Source: Sphingobacterium spiritivorum ATCC 33861
GTDB taxonomy: Bacteria > Bacteroidota > Bacteroidia > Sphingobacteriales > Sphingobacteriaceae
Assembly (NCBI RefSeq): GCF_000143765.1
Contig: NZ_GL379771.1
Span: 744,001 to 808,000 of the forward strand
Direction: 5' to 3'
Length of the DNA: 64,000 bases
Shown: one piece after another, positions 61,940 to 64,000 of the stretch
Layout: every line of letters starts with the position of its first letter
How positions within the stretch are numbered: position 1 is the stretch's first letter
Program-made: the position numbers and the translations under genes
Notes under the pieces: generated by a model
The model's database searches: none
What the model was told of the DNA's origin: nothing
The model's input: only the letters and a program-made list of their open reading frames with translations

Positions 61940-62989
61940 ATGAAGACCTCTGCAGCTATGCCACATGCGGCACTCGATATAAAGCTTAGATATGTATCTG
62001 ACCAGCAACCCGGATATACCCGAAAAGAGAAAAACGGAAAATTCCTTTACTTCTCCGATAAAGGTAAAATAACTGACAAGAAGGTATTAGACCGTATCCG
62101 TGCATTAGTCCTTCCTCCTGCCTGGCAGCAGGTTTGGATCTGTGCGAAGGCAAACGGGCATATACAAGCTACAGGTATAGATGCACGTGGCCGTAAACAA
62201 TATCGGTATCACAATGACTGGTCTGCTTTCAGAAATCTGAAAAAATTTGATCGCCTGGAGGGATTTGCCAGAAAGCTGAAACTTTTGCGCGCGCAATTAA
62301 AGAAAGATCTGAGACGCAAAAAACTCACAAAGGAAAAAGTTTGTGCCATTGCTGTGAATATTATGAGCCTCACGTATATCAGAGCAGGTAATAAAGCATA
62401 CGAGGCGGAGTATGGATCATTTGGGTTGACAACCCTGAAAAACAAACATATTAAAATCCAGAGCAACAAGGTTTTTTTCAAATTCAAAGGTAAGAAAGGA
62501 GTCGTCCAACAGATATATCTTAAAGAACCCAAACTGGTAAAAATGTTGAAAAATATTAAAGATATACCCGGACAGGAACTCTTTCAATATTATAACAAGA
62601 ATGGTGAAATTGTGCGCTTAGACTCAGGTGACATTAACTCCTATCTCAAAGAGGCCATGAAGGACGAATACACATGCAAAGATTTCAGGACATGGGCGGG
62701 TTGTACGCTTGCATTGATTGTCATGGCAGAGATGCCTGTTGCGGAAACTGAAACCGAAAGAAAGAAGAATCTGGTCCGCATAATAGATGAAGTAGCATCT
62801 AAATTAGGAAATACACGAACCGTGACCCGTAACTATTATATACATCCGGAGTTGCAGAATCAATATCTGGATCAGCGTCTTGCACCTGTATTAAATCGTA
62901 TAGCAAAGAAAAGTAAAGACAAACTGTCGGTGACAGAAATTGCAGAAAAATCATTTTTAAAATTTCTTTTATCTCTTACTTCGGCATAA
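61940..62989 (+). CDS. eukaryotic/poxvirus-type DNA topoisomerase IB
   Basis: A 349-residue type IB topoisomerase, which relaxes DNA supercoils by a 3'-phosphotyrosine link. The N-terminal domain (LRYVSDQQPGYTRK) and the catalytic domain with KDFRTWAGC (catalytic Arg) and TRTVTRNYYIHP are visible; the nucleophile is probably Tyr300. This enzyme is scattered in bacteria, often gained by transfer, and is additional to gyrase and topo IV. The preceding small gene may share its transcript. Confidence 0.93.
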   Translation: MKTSAAMPHAALDIKLRYVSDQQPGYTRKEKNGKFLYFSDKGKITDKKVLDRIRALVLPPAWQQVWICAKANGHIQATGIDARGRKQYRYHNDWSAFRNLKKFDRLEGFARKLKLLRAQLKKDLRRKKLTKEKVCAIAVNIMSLTYIRAGNKAYEAEYGSFGLTTLKNKHIKIQSNKVFFKFKGKKGVVQQIYLKEPKLVKMLKNIKDIPGQELFQYYNKNGEIVRLDSGDINSYLKEAMKDEYTCKDFRTWAGCTLALIVMAEMPVAETETERKKNLVRIIDEVASKLGNTRTVTRNYYIHPELQNQYLDQRLAPVLNRIAKKSKDKLSVTEIAEKSFLKFLLSLTSA

Positions 62990-63033
62990 ATTTCACGCAC
63001 ATACACCTCATTGTGATCCGGGGATGAGGAAGC

Positions 63034-63082
63034 AAAAAAAATCCCCCAAGCAAGAGACTGTAAACAGTCAGTGCCTGAGGGA
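63034..63082 (-). terminator. terminator of the ECF sigma gene
   Basis: A long stem (TCCCcCaaGCA with TGCctGaGGGA and an inner GACTGT/ACAGTC) at 63042-63082 is followed on the reverse strand by eight T. Confidence 0.87.
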
Positions 63083-63106
63083 AAAGAAAAATGGTATAAT
63101 TATATA

Positions 63107-63610
63107 TTATTGATAAACGGCTAAAACATTCTTCAGTTTTTTTCTGGCCATATGAATCCGGGTTTTGACTGTACCCACAGGCAGATTAAGATGCTCAGCA
63201 ATTTCGTAGTATTTATACCCCTCAAAATACATGGTAAAAGGAACATAACAACCTTTATCCAATTCGGAAAGCGCCTGTTGTATATCATCCATCACAAATT
63301 TATTTTCTCCCCAATTATGAACAGCAGAAAAGTACATCTGAGAAGAACTTACTTCTTCTTCTGTTGTAATGAATGACTGAGTCTTAGAAACTCTGCGGTA
63401 TCCGTTAATGAAAGTATTCTTCATAATAGTATACAACCAGCCTTTAAGATTAGTCCCCTCTTTAAAATTCTGAAAGTAGGTCACAGCTTTGAGAAACGTC
63501 TCCTGAAGAAGATCATTGATTTCCTCATTATCTTTTGTAAAGCGTTTTGCGAAGCTCCGGAGTTCATTAGTTTGCTCCATAACCTGAGTATTAAATTCGT
63601 TTCTAGTCAT
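63107..63610 (-). CDS. ECF subfamily RNA polymerase sigma factor
   Basis: A 167-residue sigma-70 of the extracytoplasmic-function class, starting at MTRNEFNTQ (63610); the open frame upstream lacks homology. Region 2 is EINDLLQETFLKAVTYFQNF with NLKGWLYTIMKNTFIN; region 4 is LNLPVGTVKTRIHMARKKL. There is no adjacent anti-sigma gene in the window. Two copies of the inverted-repeat motif lie upstream (63730 and 63813). Confidence 0.95.
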   Translation of the reverse strand: MTRNEFNTQVMEQTNELRSFAKRFTKDNEEINDLLQETFLKAVTYFQNFKEGTNLKGWLYTIMKNTFINGYRRVSKTQSFITTEEEVSSSQMYFSAVHNWGENKFVMDDIQQALSELDKGCYVPFTMYFEGYKYYEIAEHLNLPVGTVKTRIHMARKKLKNVLAVYQ

Positions 63611-63729
63611 AATAGTAGATTTTTTATTTCCGCTTTGAAGCATTTTACAGTTAACTCTATTTTGTTGAATCATCGCAAGACATTATTCAAAGTGCATGCT
63701 AAAAAGAGTGGTTTTTTTCTTTCAAAAAA

Positions 63730-63741
63730 CGTATAAATACC
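63730..63741. promoter_or_regulatory. inverted repeat CGTATAAATACC, putative operator site 4
   Basis: The complement reads GGTATTTATACG with the exact core. It lies 120 bp upstream of the sigma start. Confidence 0.5.
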
Positions 63742-63812
63742 TATAAACTTTTGGTTAAATCAACACCACTCCCCATAGAGTTTAAAAAGCCCAATTATCA
63801 GCAAGGCAGATA

Positions 63813-63824
63813 CGTATTTATACG
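63813..63824. promoter_or_regulatory. inverted repeat CGTATTTATACG, putative operator site 5
   Basis: A perfect copy, 203 bp upstream of the sigma start and directly followed by the half-site CGTATTTAAC. Confidence 0.5.
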
Positions 63825-64000
63825 CGTATTTAACCCCGATGAAATTGAAAATTTTGGCTTCTGAAACATAGAGAAGAATTTGGTACAGACGTACACAGCT
63901 CTAAATGTCTATTTAATAATACAAAACAGCCTTTCGGAAACGTATTCAAAACATTAAAAATCAACCGCATACACCGAAACCTTCTGATCATTGCGTTGTT

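Larger units (their letters stand above)
63611..64000. promoter_or_regulatory. upstream region of the ECF sigma gene
   Basis: The 390-bp AT-rich stretch holds the two operator copies, with a further half-site CGTATTTAAC directly after the second (63824-63833). No start codon leads to a convincing gene before the window edge. Confidence 0.45.

Noticed and set aside
63209..63218. GTATTTATAC inside the sigma gene
   Set aside because: Also a Tyr-Lys-Tyr codon run; not counted as an operator site.
1..64000. CRISPR arrays, insertion sequences or rRNA genes
   Set aside because: No regularly spaced repeats, transposase frames or rRNA-like sequence were seen on reading the window.

Overview
The window reads as one contiguous chromosomal segment of a Bacteroidota bacterium, most likely a Sphingobacteriaceae member (Sphingobacterium-like). 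The grounds are a SusC/SusD pair with a DUF5689 lipoprotein, TAnnTTTG-type -7 promoter elements, many short-signal lipoproteins, and typical proteins such as DUF4369-TlpA and GH130 next to a GT4. The genus is inferred from protein flavour, not from a marker gene. There is one tRNA. I see no rRNA, CRISPR array, insertion sequence, prophage or origin.

Left part (1-29.5 kb): mostly housekeeping and envelope genes. A dienelactone hydrolase and a Prc-type protease are followed by a reverse-strand susC-susD-DUF5689 uptake operon. Next come an M28 peptidase, trmB, a YtxH/holin-like/unknown membrane trio resembling yqjD-yqjE-yqjK, yifB, and the reverse-strand run rsfS-ftsH-lutC-rhomboid-lipoprotein. 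Opposite it lie birA, a split DsbD system and pfkA. A TlpA-like thiol reductase, lemA with two TPM-domain genes, and an FAD dehydrogenase close this part.

Middle (29.5-41 kb): tRNA-Gly(GCC) with a clear promoter and terminator, a PH-domain protein, sufBCD for Fe-S assembly, an Lrp-type regulator coupled to a probable permuted NlpC/P60-fold protein, ung, a NYN-LOTUS protein, a fatty-acid desaturase and a cold-shock gene.

Right part (41-64 kb): an accessory region rich in families linked to stress. It holds CinA, an SDR, two very small membrane or lipoproteins, a soluble PAS histidine kinase with a NarL-type response regulator, DUF421, DJ-1/PfpI, a PPOX-fold protein, PA2169 and DUF892 four-helix proteins, a GT4 / helical-barrel / GH130 glycan cassette, a bacteriophytochrome, BrkB, YdeI/OmdA, SulP, a lipocalin, a Rho-N-like small protein, a eukaryotic-type topoisomerase IB and an ECF sigma factor.

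Main novel signal: an inverted repeat, CGTAT-TT-ATACG, sits in intergenic DNA upstream of several of these right-hand genes at a similar distance from the start codon (about 100-135 bp), including twice upstream of the ECF sigma gene. I propose that it is the operator of a local stress regulon, possibly bound by the NarL-type regulator encoded beside one copy. Other signals are a 300-bp segment bounded by 25-bp inverted repeats upstream of susC, and terminators lying within 10-40 nt of the next start codon at six places.
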